Numbered from the stretch's first letter, positions 50,040 through 61,560 are shown. The stretch is DNA of 64,000 bases from Monoplex corrugatus (GCA_030674185.1 CM060312.1:58042902-58106901); one strand, 5' to 3'. Notes: generated from the letters alone by a model not told the origin. Numbers and translations are program-made.

Positions 50040-50300
50040 GTGAGCTGTAGCTGTGGAATAATCGAGTGGTAGCCTGCTAGAAGACTGTCCATCTTTGACA
50101 TGGAAGGTCTTAGGGCAGAGTTACAGACAGGTCAGGAATTTCTCTCACCCTCTATCAGAAGTGGTGGTCTGGATACCATTCTTCTGATAAGACGATAAAC
50201 CGAAGCTTTATGTACTGCACACATTGTATGGAGTGGGACTCGGCAAGGTGTCAGCAAGGAACGTCATTAATCATAGTGCTCTGGACACTAGTCTTTTGGT
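50040..50300 (+). repeat. SINE-like fragment
   Basis: GGAATAATCGAGTGGTAGCC is followed by GTCTGGATACCATTCTTCTG, ATAAGACGATAAACCGAAGC and CTGCACACATTGTATGGAGT. It shares ordered blocks with 3095-3260. The start (GAGTGGTAGCCTGCTAGAAG) resembles a tRNA-derived head with an A-box-like GTGGTAGCC, but this was not confirmed. Confidence 0.45.
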
Positions 50301-50819
50301 TTATTATCAAATTCATCTTTGGGGCTGCTAGTTTATGTGTACTCATTTGCATACAGCAATAAAAGATGTGTTCCCTTTTTTGTGTAAAGACATGTAATGA
50401 AGTTGATTAACACAAAGACATACACGGTTAATAAGTAGGAAGAGAAAAGGAGAAGGAGGGTGGTGAAGAGAGAAAAAAAAAGAAGAAAAAAGAAAGAAAA
50501 ATTTTGTATTATCGCTTGTTTGAGAAAAAAAAAGGGCAGTTATCAAGAACTGATATCAGATGCCAGTTTAGGTTTTCATGTTCTTTATATGATACGTGTG
50601 TTCCACTTGTTCTTGTGGCCAGTGTAGTTGTTATTTCTGAGTGTAATGAGACACTAAATCTGGCTGGCACATAATTTTGTAAGTAGTATTGGTCTGAAAG
50701 CTCATTTTAAAGACATCACTTAACGTATTTGTAGTTATCCGCTTAGTATTTTATTTTTCGATTGTTCAGTAATGTGTGTATGTGCGTGCGCGTGTCTGTG
50801 TGTGTGTCTTGTCTCTGTG

Positions 50820-50880
<61 letters not shown>

Positions 50881-50895
50881 CGTGCGTGTGTGTAG
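50301..50895 (+). other. Intron 11, 3' part
   Basis: Unique sequence, an AG-rich tract at 50440-50500, and (GT)n at 50812-50880. The exon 12 acceptor (TGTGTGTAG) lies directly at the end of the (GT)n tract with few pyrimidines. Confidence 0.6.
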
Positions 50896-51013
50896 GTGAA
50901 CAAGCCTGCTGCCTTTGTAGTGAAATTCAACGGAGCCAGAGGCAGGCTGACAGCACACGTCATCTCTCCCTCAGGGGCTCAAGAGGAGGCTTTGGTGCAA
51001 GAGGTGGATGATG
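50896..51013 (+). CDS. Filamin exon 12: first part of repeat 22
   Basis: The acceptor is GTGTGTGTAG before 50896 and the donor is GATGATG|GTAGGT after 51013. It enters at phase 0 and leaves at phase 1. It encodes VNKPAAFVVKFNGARGRLTA, HVISPSGAQEEALVQEVDDG. Human reads KVNQPASFAVSLNGAKG then SPSGALEECYV. The acceptor lacks a usual pyrimidine tract because (GT)n precedes it. Confidence 0.95.
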
Positions 51014-51631
51014 GTAGGTTGCAGAAGAATTCTGTAGAGAAATAATCATGATGCAGAGAGAGAATTGTAATGGTGGTGGTAACTATGTCAGAGGTTGGAA
51101 TTGGTCTGTGAGATAATTATAGCATTGAAGCGAATAGTATGGTAGTGCTACCATTTTGGATGAAGTTCCAGGTAGCCTTTGTCTCAATTTTAATTACAAT
51201 ATGAACCATTTTTTAAGGTAATTTCAACAGACAGACATCTTAGATTTTGGTGAAAGTCTTTCAAAATGTTCATAACAAAATTAAACATTTTGTTAAGGCA
51301 ATTTCAACAGACATGTTAAATTTTGGTAAAAAATCTCTCTCAAAATTTTAATTACAAAATGAAACACTTTGTTAAGGTAACTGTTGAATTGTTAAGGTAA
51401 CTTCAACAGACAGACATGTTAGATTTTGGTAACAAATCTCTCTCAAAATTTTAGTTACAAAATTATACACATTGTTAAGGTAAAAATCTTCGGTCATGTA
51501 TATACGTATACATATAACCGTACACTCAAGCTCTTTCTTTTCTTATTTCTAGTCGTAGATTAAGACCATAGTTAAAAGACTTGACCGACCATGCACCCGC
51601 ATATGGCGTAATTTCCTGAAATGTATTTCAG
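51014..51631 (+). other. Intron 12, with ~85-bp degenerate repeats
   Basis: TTGTTAAGGYAATTTCAACA, GACATGTTAGATTTTGGTAA and CTCTCAAAATTTTAATTACA recur three to four times at about 51190-51485. Confidence 0.8.
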
Positions 51632-51805
51632 GTGAATATGCTGTGCGCTTCATTCCTCGTGAGAACGGCCTTCACCTTGTTCATGTAATGCTGGACAACT
51701 TCCACATACCAGACTCTCCCTTCAGGATCATGATCGGCAAGAAGGACGCTGCTGATGCCGGCAAGGTTTCCGCTTCTGGTGATGGTTTGCAGACTGGCAT
51801 TGCAG
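51632..51805 (+). CDS. Filamin exon 13: rest of repeat 22, start of repeat 23
   Basis: The acceptor is TGTATTTCAG before 51632 and the donor is ATTGCAG|GTCAGT after 51805; both ends are phase 1. It encodes GEYAVRFIPRENGLHLVHVM, LDNFHIPDSPFRIMIG and KVSASGDGLQTGIA. Human reads YAVRFIPRENGVYLI and HIPGSPFKIRVG. Confidence 0.96.
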
Positions 51806-52626
51806 GTCAGTTCTTTGACGTGTGTTACTGCTGTTTATGATTTTTTGTTTAAATTTTCTCACTTCCTCGCCCTGTTCATCAGCTTTTTACAGGAAGCTGC
51901 AGGATAAGGTAAGAGAGTGAATGGATTTAAAGACAAGGAAGATCTCCATTATCTCAGGAGCTAGATAAGCCAGTCAGGATAAGATGAGAATGTGAATGGA
52001 TTTAAAGAAAGGAAAGACCTCCGTTATATCATACACTGCATCAGCCAGGCAGATTAAAATGATGGAGTGAAAGGATTAAAAAGGAAAAAAAAACACCTCC
52101 ATTGGGTATATCATGAACAGCAGCAACCTGTGGATAGAGCGAGGAAATGGAAGGATTGAATACAGAATGTAACTGAATTTATTGCAAACTTTTAATTATC
52201 ATCCAGGTTTCTGATTTTTGTACAAGTGATGGGTTAGCGTGTGTGTGTGTGTGTGCTGTTTGATATGACAGTGTCACACATAAACGTATATAGTTACTCC
52301 AAGGTCTTTTCAAGAAGGGCTGCTGGATTGGAATTTCTGCTCTTTATATGCACATTGTAGAATGTAACACGCAAGTATAAAGCTGTTTTTTTTTTATTAG
52401 GCCTTTTCAGGAAGGGGTGCGTGAGTGGAATTTATGTTCTTTTACTTGCATATTTTAGAATGTAACATGCAAGTATAAAGCTATTTTTTAATTTTCAGAG
52501 GGAAGTTGGAGAAATATGAACTAACTTGTCTTTGTGTATGTTCCATTTTGTGAGGCGAGATAGTTGAAAAAAAAAGTACTTGCTCTGCTATCGTCCTGGT
52601 TCTAATGATCTTACCTGTTTCAACAG
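51806..52626 (+). other. Intron 13, with fold-back remnant and degenerate duplications
   Basis: A fold-back remnant lies at 51849-51930 (CTTTTTACAGGAAGCTGCAG centre, TTAA-like ends). Decayed ~85-bp relatives with GAATGGATTTAAAGA and ACCTCCRTT follow to about 52165. A ~103-bp duplication (GAATGTAACAYGCAAGTATA) occupies about 52300-52500. Confidence 0.65.
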
Positions 52627-52842
52627 GCGAGATCTCCAAGTTCATGGTGAACACTGTGAATGCTGGTGCCGGGGCGCTGGCGGTGACAGTGGAAGGACCC
52701 AGCAAGGTGAAGTTGGAATGTAATGAGATGGACGAGGGGTACGCCTTCACCTACTGTCCCAAGGCCCCTGGCGACTATCTCATCACCATCCGCTATGCCG
52801 GTGTCAACATTGCAGGCAGCCCCTTCAAGGCCAGAGTTGAAG
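52627..52842 (+). CDS. Filamin exon 14: body of repeat 23
   Basis: The acceptor is GTTTCAACAG before 52627 and the donor is GTTGAAG|GTGAGT after 52842; both ends are phase 1. It encodes [40 protein letters not shown], then [20 protein letters not shown] and GSPFKARVE. Human reads FVVNTSNAGAGALSVTIDGP and YTPMAPGSYLISIKYGG. In vertebrates repeat 23 binds FilGAP; the groove strand is conserved here. Confidence 0.97.
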
Positions 52843-54008
52843 GTGAGTGGGGCTTAACTCTTTCACTCTCTCACTCAGTCCACAGGACAAGTTGAAAGGA
52901 GTGAAAGGGATGATATTGGTGGTTGTTCTTACATTTGTTCCTTACACCAGTATTCTGATGATCATGATGGATCTCTACATTTAGTATGCAAATTCTGATG
53001 CCAGGGTATGTCCTTATATGTGCGAATGCATTGATAAGTGTACTTATGTTTGCTTTCCAGCAGTTATGTATTGCTTTAATTAAGGACAATCAATCTGTGT
53101 CACGCTCAAAATGGCATTACCATGATGATCAGTTATGTATTGCTTTGATTAAGGACAGCTCAGTCTGCTGTCACGCTCAAGATGGCATTACCATGATGAT
53201 CAGTTATGTATTGCTTTGATTAAGGACAATCAGTCTGTTGTCACGCTCAAGATGGCATTACTATGATCAGACAGTCATGCACTCATGTACTAATATGTGA
53301 CAGAAAAAGCATCAAGGTGTAAGCAGTTCTCTTTTAGGCTGAAGTTGGAGGGTGAGGTTCCAAGTCTGATCACGTTTGGTTGTTTTTGATCTTTTGTAAT
53401 TTGTATCTTGGTGATTTTGTGACTGTTTTACTGTCATCATCGGTCCTAACGATAACCGATCTGCTTCCATTCCTTCATAACATAAGTTGAGAGCAGTAAC
53501 TGCGGGAGATAGACTTCAGCCCCAGGTGGGGGGAAAGCAGGGTTATGTGCCTTGGTGAACACAAGCATCTGTTCTATAACAACACACATGAAACAAAAAG
53601 TTTTTGAGGCATATATTGCTTTTCAAAAAGGAATGGGGGTTGGGGGTGGGAAGAGAGAAAGGTCCTGTTCGGCTGTCACGGGATGGTATGTCAGTCCAGA
53701 CTGAAAGTTGAGAGCACAGGTGCATGATTTTATTTCAATGTTGCTGTTTTTTAAGGACATAAAATCTTACTATGTCAGAGCTTCATGAAGAAACAAGGAG
53801 AGTTTGATTATATTCATGATGCCCTTGGGAATGAAACGGCTATAAGTTTATTTTTTAGTGCAGTAATTAACTGTTACAAAGAGAGTTTGATTTATACAAT
53901 CAGTGTCCTTGGGAATGAAACATTGGTAAATTTATTGATTAGTGCAATAATTAAGTCTAAATCTATTAAGCAGTGCAGTGATTAACAGGTAGAGGTTTCA
54001 TTTTTCAG
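52843..54008 (+). other. Intron 14, with a 68-bp array
   Basis: CAGTTATGTATTGCTTTRAT, TAAGGACA and CACGCTCAARATGGCATTAC recur three times at about 53060-53265. A ~80-bp pair (GAGAGTTTGATTATA, CTTGGGAATGAAAC, GTGCAGTAATTAA) lies at 53796-53985. A ~50-bp segment near 53005-53056 (GTGCGAATGCATTGATA) recurs at about 55025-55076 in the next intron. Confidence 0.75.
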
Positions 54009-54206
54009 GTTCTGGTCAAGCCAGCAGTTCCACAGAACACGCCTCTGTAGTGGTGGAAACTGTCACGAAAACCAGCACCACTACCAAGTTTAGTGGCATT
54101 CAGAAGTTCTCTTCAGATGGCAGTAAATGTATTGCCAAGGGCAATGGTTTGATCAAGGCTTTCCGGGGCAAAGCCACGTCTTTCACTGTGGACGTCACAG
54201 GGGCAG
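54009..54206 (+). CDS. Filamin exon 15: hinge 2 and start of repeat 24
   Basis: The acceptor is TTTTTCAG before 54009 and the donor is GGGGCAG|GTAAAT after 54206; both ends are phase 1. A low-complexity Ser/Thr-rich hinge, GSGQASSSTEHASVVVETVT then KTSTTTKFSG, precedes SSDGSKCIAKGNGLIKAF and TSFTVDVTGAG. The hinge length is close to that of human hinge 2, and the motif (V/T)ETVTK is shared with vertebrate paralogues. Hinge 2 separates the dimerisation repeat from the rest and is a calpain-sensitive point in vertebrates. Confidence 0.95.
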
Positions 54207-55178
54207 GTAAATATGCAGAGATAACTTTTCCTGTTTCATTCTCCCCAATTCTTTCACACCCTCACCCTATCTTGGTATAATGATTGTGTATAGGTGATAT
54301 TGATGACTGTTACATCCCCATTCACCATAATGAGTATCCATCCCATTGTTTTCATCTCTGCGCGACTACGATGGAAATATTCATTGTATATATTTTGCCC
54401 AGAAAGTGGAATGAACAAAAAAGTTACTTATTCCACACTTGGGTAGATATTTTCTGTGTGCATTTGCCATCATGAATTGTTACCACGAATTGTTGAGCAT
54501 GAGTTCGGTTAACTCTTACTGAAATGTAATGTTAACATATTCCTGCAAGTTCCTAATCAAAATTCTCCACACTCCCACCTTCCAGTAAATGGAATCCCGG
54601 GGTAAAGGGAACGAGCCTTAAACTTTCATATGGTCTTCATACTCCTATCCATTTTCCATTTACGTTTTTACTCACTGCGTCTTCCCCCGTGGTGATGCTG
54701 GGAATTCTTTCAGTATAAATAGTATCCCCACCTTCAGGTTCTGTGCTACAAATTTCCTCTTTTCTGTCACTCTCTTTGTTTCTGCCTTGTTCCTTTGCTT
54801 TCTGTCATTTCTACCTACCATTTTCTGCTTTGCTGGTCCATTCACCTGTATGTGTTCGATAAAGTCTTCCAACTTTTTCTTAGGATTGATAATTGGGTAC
54901 ATGTATTAAGTGCATTTTTGGCTCTTTGGAGGTGAGATACACGGAAGCATTTTTAGGTAATTTATTCCTGTGTTTTGGTGTGTTTTTTAAATCCCCTGTG
55001 CGATAAGTTGGATGGAGTAGTCAACGCCATGTCCTTAGATTATGTGTGCGAATGCATTGATATGTGTACTTAATTTTCTTTTCTTTTTTTCCCTGTTATA
55101 GCCATGATATGGCTCTACGTAATCGGCTGGGCTTTAAACAACAAGAACTCACTGTGTTATGTTTGTGTGTGTGTGCAG
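54207..55178 (+). other. Intron 15, unrecognised
   Basis: No recognised gene. A minus-strand open frame (54672-54902) that is rich in Lys and Arg has no family I can name. The acceptor follows TTTGTGTGTGTGTGCAG. Confidence 0.5.
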
Positions 55179-55366
55179 GCAACAACATTCTGTACGTGGG
55201 CATGGCAGGCCCCAAGTCCCCTGTGGACGAACTGACGGTGAAGTATGTGGGCAACAACCAGTACACCATCAACTACACCGTCAAGCAGCAGGGCCAGTAC
55301 ATGCTGATCGTGCGCTGGGGAGAGGAGGACATTCCGGGCAGTCCCTTCGCTGTGGAGGTCATCTGA
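55179..55366 (+). CDS. Filamin last exon: repeat 24 (dimerisation) and stop
   Basis: The acceptor is GTGTGTGCAG before 55179; the exon enters at phase 1 and ends with TGA at 55364-55366. It encodes NNILYVGMAGPKSPVDELTV, KYVGNNQYTINYTVKQQGQY, then MLIVRWGEEDIPGSPFAVEV and a final Ile. Human repeat 24 reads LLVGVHGPRTPCEEI and VVKWGHEHIPGSPY with a VVVP end. This repeat forms the homodimer through its C and D strands in vertebrates. GC content is clearly higher than in the flanking introns. Confidence 0.98.
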
Positions 55367-57175
55367 AGATCTTCCAACACCCACCTAATATTAACAAATT
55401 GATCTGTTCTGTCAGAGTGACGCCTGCGGTATGCAAGGATTGCATGGCTATAACTTCTTAAGGACATTGGCTTAGAAGAAGGATGGTTTCAACTATTGCA
55501 AAAAACTAGAGGACAGGTTAAGTTAGGAAAACTTCATGTGTAAATGATATCAGATTTGCATGTCAACATGGGAGTCAAGACAGGCTTGTGTAAATTATTG
55601 TGCAAGATCGACATAATTTATGCTGCAGGTCGTTGAAAAAAAAACATGATTATAAGACAGCAAGAATGCATGTTGAAAATGGATTTTGTAATAGTGAATA
55701 CAAAGTGAATAAGTATGAAATGTTTCATCAAACGCGTAGACTTATTTTTTCCACTGAAAACTGCTGGATGGATAATGATCTTTCTTACTTGAGCAAAAGA
55801 CAAAAAATATGCGATGCTTTTTACTGAAGATTCCCCATATTGTGATGCAGTGTAACAGCTGCTTGGATACCTGTATGAGTGAGAGAATGTATGACGAATG
55901 GTATGGTGTGGTAGCCCTGTGTGCATACCCTCGTTCTGTCGTAGGTAACCAGGTCGTCAGTGGTGTTTGTACAACGCCACAGGTCCTGTAGTTAGCCGAG
56001 GCTTGGGGCTGCTGGTTTGTAAAGGAAGGGAGGGGGGTCTTTTACGTTTTGCTCTTGTGTAACAGCCAGTTGCTTTTCATGCACGTGTAGGATGTGAAAA
56101 GTCCATTTCGAAAGGTGCTGTGCAAATGGTAGGACATTGTTGTGTTTGTGTACATGTGCTGTATCAACTTTGTTCTGATATGTATGGGCATACACTCACA
56201 ATATATAGAGACATGTATTCACTCATTCTCATCCCTGTGCTGTGAACAAAGATGGTGTTGCTTGGCAACGTTTACAAAATGTACTCTGTGGTTTGGATTG
56301 TATCCTGCTAATTGGTTCTGTTTGGCCCAGTTTATTGTTAATTCTGATCGTGTATACACAAAGCAAATAATCTTTCTATGGAAGCCTATTTTCTATAGCA
56401 GTTTTCTACTCTTGTTAATTTTATAATGCCTGTGAAGTAACTATGCATTTTTGAACGTCTTTCGGAAATCTCCTTCCTTTCCAAGATCTGTGGATATTTT
56501 GTTTGTCTCTCATTTTTATTGAAGAGTTTGGAGCATTGTTGAGAACAGGGTTGGAGGGTGAGGACCTTGTGTTACGGTCGTTGAACGTTTTGTTCTCAGA
56601 CATCATGACAGTGTGATTTCCTGTTACTGTAGTCTTGCCTGGCCTTGACTTTGCCAGTTATACAAAAGATTGTATTCTCTCGGCTTTTGCCAGGGACTTT
56701 CTCTTGGCTTTGCCTAGAACAGCAGGTCACTGCGTTGTCCTGACTTTGCTGAAGATTGTAAAGCATAATGTGATGGGATGTCTGGCTGAGTCGGACAGAC
56801 TAAAGCGTTTGTGCTGATTTGCTAGAAGAGGCATACGGGGACCTTCTGTCTTCATTTTGGTTTCATCATTGTAGTTTTTTTTTTATTGTTTTCTTTGCTG
56901 ATTTGGTTGTTGGGTGGCCTCTTGGGCATCAGGACCGTCTATCCATCCGCGACCTTCTCTGTCTTTCTTTTGTTTGTGCTTTTAGTTATACAGTCAGTTG
57001 GATGAGGTAGATAGTTTTTTCCCCACTTTCCCCGTGTGTTCCGTTTGGGATCTCACCAAACCCCTGCCCCTTTGTTTCCATCCCCCCATTTCATTCTCCC
57101 TCTTGGCTTCGCAGAAGTATAACTCTCTGTACTGATGTCTAACATTTATTACAATAAATCATTATTTTCATTTCA
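55367..57175 (+). other. Filamin 3' UTR, about 1.8 kb
   Basis: Unique AT-rich sequence with no open frame of note, ending near the AATAAA at 57153. Its end is inferred from that signal and the GT/T-rich sequence TTTGGTTTTTGAG just beyond. Confidence 0.65.
57153..57158 (+). terminator. Filamin polyadenylation signal AATAAA
   Basis: AATAAA in TTACAATAAATCATT, followed about 25-30 bp later by T/GT-rich sequence. It is the clearest canonical signal I found after the stop codon. Confidence 0.7.
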
Positions 57176-57379
57176 TTCTCTTTGGTTTTTGAGTTGTTGA
57201 AAGTAATCCATAAGTCTGAGTGTTTGCAGCAACATCACTTGAAATGTCAACACAATGTCGCTGCAACTTTCATATTCTGCTTAAAATTTGAACAGAACAG
57301 AACTCAGGTTTTTGTATCGCTGCCACTGAGCAGACTGTTTGATCAACGAAAAGAAAAGGAAATTCTTGCAGGATTCTGT

Positions 57380-58183
57380 CAGGATTTATATGTACTATCA
57401 GCAAGGAGCGACTGTTGCCACTTTGCATCTACGCTATTACAGATGTCAGGATTTATATGTACTATCAGCAAGGAGCGACTGTTGCCACTTTGCATCTACG
57501 CTATTACAGATGTCAGGATTTATATGTACTATCAGCAAGGAGCGACTGTTGCCACTTTGCATCTACGCTATTACAGATGTCAGGATTTATATGTACTATC
57601 AGCAAGGAGCGACTGTTGCCACTTTGCATCTACACTATTACAGATGTCAGGATTTATATGTACTATCAGCAAGGAGCGACTGTTGCCACTTTGCATCTAC
57701 ACTATTACAGATGTCAGGATTTATATGTACTATCAGCAAGGAGCGACTGTTGCCACTTTGCATCTACACTATTACAGATGTCAGGATTTATATGTACTAT
57801 CAGCAAGGAGCGACTGTTGCCACTTTGCATCTACACTATTACAGATGTCAGGATTTATATGTACTATCAGCAAGGAGCGACTGTTGCCACTTTGCATCTA
57901 CACTATTACAGATGTCAGGATTTATATGTACTATCAGCAAGGAGCGACTGTTGCCACTTTGCATCTACACTATTATAGATGTCAGGATTTATATGTACTA
58001 TCAGCAAGGAGCGACTGTTGCCACTTTGCATCTACACTATTACAGATGTCAGGATTTATATGTACTATCAGCAAGGAGCGACTGTTGCCACTTTGCATCT
58101 ACACTATTACAGATGTCAGGATTTATATATACTATCAGCAAGGAGCGACTGTTGCCACTTTTCATCTACACTATTACCGATGT
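57380..58183 (+). repeat. 67-bp minisatellite, 12 units, open in three forward frames
   Basis: The unit is CAGGATTTATATGTACTATC, AGCAAGGAGCGACTGTTGCC, ACTTTGCATCTACRCTATTA then CAGATGT. Starts fall every 67 bp from 57380 to 58117 and the units are almost identical. 67 leaves remainder 1 on division by three and no forward frame has a stop, so a frame passes through all three readings and creates open frames of up to 338 codons. I found no coding evidence. Confidence 0.96.
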
Positions 58184-59009
58184 GTCTGCCCATTCTAAAC
58201 ACACCACATGCTTGCACTCGTGATGACACCAAACAACAAAACAGTTACAATGAAAGACATTTACTTGTTGTAATCATCGTACAGTAACAGTTACATGAAA
58301 CATTCATAATGCTTGTTGGCACATTTAGTTCCAGTAAAAGTGAAAGATTTCTTCCAAGATTTCCTTTAGCAAAGATGTTGTGCGTACTTGCATTTTCTTT
58401 AAACAGTGCTTTTTCTTTTATTCAAAACATACAATCAGTGCATGAACTAACCGCTTTACCGGGTGCATGATCACTCTATAGCTATAGACTGGACATGGAA
58501 GCTATACTGGGTGCATGATCACTCCTGTAGATGGACACGGAAGCTATAAGTCTCCTTACACACTGAGAGGCACACCACTGATGTGTACACTTGCTAATTT
58601 CCCCGTTTTTCTCAGAATTGAACATGACAGAAGTTATTCTGTAAACATTAAATGGTTCCCGATTCTGCCATTTTACATAAGAGAAAAAGTTAACAGGTTT
58701 TGTTTCGTGTAAATTTTTGGATTTACTATGGCCCTTAAATCAGGCATTTTTTGGTGGTTATTGACATTCATCACACCAGCTTGTGATCAGCTTAAATATG
58801 AACTGATCACTAGTACACTGAGGCAGTTCATATCCAGTATCACTGTTCCAGGGCCGAGTTTTGGTCTGAGGATCTTTGCTTTTGTGACCAAAATTTTTAT
58901 ATTCTGTTGCGAAAATTCATTGTTGGTTGTTTCTTTATGGTGATGGCTATGAAGTCTTTTCTTCACGGTGATACCAACCCCTTTCATTTTTTTCCCTTTA
59001 TGACAATTA
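58184..59009 (+). other. Intergenic sequence
   Basis: A ~48-bp pair with GGGTGCATGATCACTC and GGAAGCTATA lies at about 58455-58548. The rest is unrecognised. Confidence 0.5.
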
Positions 59010-60850
59010 GTTCCTGTGCTCTTTGTTGCGTAACACATCGGACATGTGGCTACACTTGTTTTGGTCTGGAGGGTGGTTTTTGGCTTACTTGGTGAATTGT
59101 TGGCGTCGTGGTCGTGTATGTGTTTTTTCCCTGTTTATGTTTTCCTACGGTCCCTGAATTCTTGTTTGTCATTCAGACTGTGTATGCTGTTGTATTTTGT
59201 CAGATGTGACTGCACCTTGTTACTTTTTCTTTAAAACTAAATGTATGAATCGGTTTTGTTTTTGTATGGCAGGATCTGGGTGTGTTCAGTCAAACCATCA
59301 TAAGTAGGCCCTATGTTGATTTCAGTGAAATATTCATTGCTGTAGCTGATGTCCAAGTACTGTAACAATCCTTCGTCACGACAGCAGGTAGCTGCTCGCA
59401 CTTGGGATATTTCTCTGTATTGTGCGTACTCGCATCATGCCTGCAAGAGCTTGAACTCCTCTGGCAATGTCCTTCCCCTCTCGAATCAAGACAGCTTGCA
59501 TCAAAATTGTTAAGCCTGGACAGTGTCGTCCTCATTGATGGGGACAGGGCTCCGGAACTGCAGGTCACTTTCCTTTGTCGACTTTTGTAGCGTGGGGACT
59601 CCATGGTACCTCCTGTCTTCAGAGACACCGTGATGCCCCCTGTCTTCGGGAATGTGATGCCCTCTTCTGAGACTTCGTGATGTCCCCTGATTGTGGATTT
59701 CGTCATGTCCCCTGCCTTCAGGGACACCATGTGTCCCTGAAGACAGGAGGGCATAACGTGTCCCTGAAGATAGGAGGGCATCACAGTGTCCCTGAAGACA
59801 GGAGGGCATCACAGTGTCCCTGAAGACAGGAGGGCATCACAGTGTCCCTGAAGACAGGAGGGCATCACCAGTGTCCCTGAAGACAGGAGGGCATCACAGT
59901 GTCCCTGAAGACAGGAGGGCATCACAGTATCCCTGAAGTCAGGAGGGGCGTCACGGTATTCCGGACGACACGGGACATCATGGTGTCCCGGAAAATGGGT
60001 GGTCACAGTAACCCAGGAGACGAAGCATCATGGTATCCTAGAAGATGGGGGAATCATGGTATTCCTGGAAACAGGTGTCATCACGTTGTCCCACAGGGTC
60101 CTCTTGTTGTAGAATAGCAAAGAAAGGTTACTTAAAATTCCGGAACGGTGGTCCCAATATGGCTAAAAAAAATCACTGAGGGTGACACCGTCAGGCTCAA
60201 TTGCGACGCAAGTTCTCTTGCTTCATTTTAGAAGGACACACATCCAGAGGAGTTCAAGCTTTTGTTTGCATGATGACAGTATACACACAACACCGGAAAA
60301 CATGCAAATGCGACAAGCTGCCTTCTGGCTTAACGAAGGCTTGTTATCGAACGTGGTTGCCAACAAAGAAACGGAGGAAACTGTCCACGGCCGTCTAGGT
60401 CATCCGGCCATCTATAGGGACTACTTTCTCTGGTAAAACCAGATTCGAACTTCACTACGGCCATTTGTGGGGCTGCCTGCCTGTATGTCAACCTTGTGGA
60501 TATCAGCTACAACAGTGAATATTTTGGTTAGATCAACAATATATGGTTTGACTGAATACACCATTCGCCCATATCCTGCAATACGAAAAAAGACACATAC
60601 GTTTTGTCTGGAAAAATATACTCCCTATCTGTCCTAAACTTGAATACTAGCTAGGTGCAGTCACCACTGACGAAATACAACAGCATACACGGCCTGAACG
60701 ATAAACACTAGTTGAGGGACCGTAGGAAAAATAAGGGAAAAAATATATACACAACTACGAGCCAACAAATCACCGAGTTAACCAGAACGATCTTCCAACT
60801 CTAAAGAATGGTACCAATAAGTGTAGCTGCTTGTCCAACATGTCGCGATG
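59010..60850. repeat. Diverged inverted duplication with a 28-bp array at the centre
   Basis: The arms meet at about 59733. Read outwards from the centre on opposite strands they share, in the same order: a CCCTGAAGACAGGAGGGCAT array; AAAGGAAAGT/AAAGAAAGGT and TTCCGGA; CCAGAGGAGTTCAAGCT; GCATGATG; ACGAAGG and TTGTTA; ATCAGCTACARCARTGAATA; ATGGTTTGACTGAA; AAATACAACAGCATACAC; GGGACCGTAGGAAAA; and AAGTGTAGC. The left arm is about 720 bp; the right arm is about 1.1 kb because of a larger array and indels. The arms have diverged substantially, so the event is old. Confidence 0.85.
59735..60090. repeat. 28-bp minisatellite in the right arm
   Basis: GTGTCCCTGAAGACAGGAGG plus GCATCACA repeats about seven times with little change to about 59940, then decays (GTGTCCCGGAAAATGG, GTATCCTAGAAGATGG). 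Opposite-orientation decayed units lie at 59590-59730. Confidence 0.9.
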
Positions 60851-61560
60851 GCATGTATATTCATGTTTTCCCTCAATTTTGATGCTGGCTTTGCTGGAGA
60901 GTATCTTTTTCATACTACTGCAAGACAGTAAACAATTCCAGATCTTGAAGAGAGATTACGTATAACCCACCCCCACCCCCAGTACAATGAATCGATTGTC
61001 TACCTTGTCTTAAATTTCAGCTTGAATCCACAGAGGAAGAAAAGAAAATCGAGCGCAGTCATCTTCCTGGAACTAGAAATACACAAAATGTCTGGTGAAA
61101 TGTGTGTCAGTCAAGACTGACTAAAACTTTGTATAAATTTGAAGTAGACAGTATTTATCCAAGACCTCTAGTTGTCCTCCCTAAACCCGAACACTGATCA
61201 ATGAAAGACAAGCAGTTGTTTGTAATAAGTGTTACAAGAGCACCAGTAAAGCAGTAATGCACTAGACATCAGAATTTCATTTTAAAAAGTTTTAAGACGA
61301 AAAGGGCTTAACCGCTGTAAAGACACAAGTTCTCTGGCAGAATACAAGAATCTCAAGTACATAAAACTAACGCTCCTCCAGGACGAAAAAGCTCTCTGCA
61401 TTAACATTTCTGCAAGGAACCCAGACATGGGACAGGAATGAAGGTTTATAAACTGCCCTTTGTCTATCGATGAGCCTTTACGTATAATTTGCCATGTCAC
61501 GCAAAACACACACGAGCGTTACACATCAGTAATCTATCCAATCAAAACAGTTTACCTAAA
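60851..61560. other. Intergenic or sulfotransferase 3' UTR sequence
   Basis: Unique AT-rich sequence with no recognised feature. The C-rich CCCACCCCCACCCCCAG lies near 60968. Confidence 0.45.

Noticed and set aside
54672..54902. Lys/Arg-rich 76-codon minus-strand frame as a transposon ORF
   Set aside because: I could not link it to any known element family, and its flanks show no further coding.
57182..58223. 338- and 294-codon open frames that look like a repeat protein
   Set aside because: The frame is carried by a 67-bp satellite without stops. The peptide period simply reflects three-frame cycling, and there is no conserved domain.
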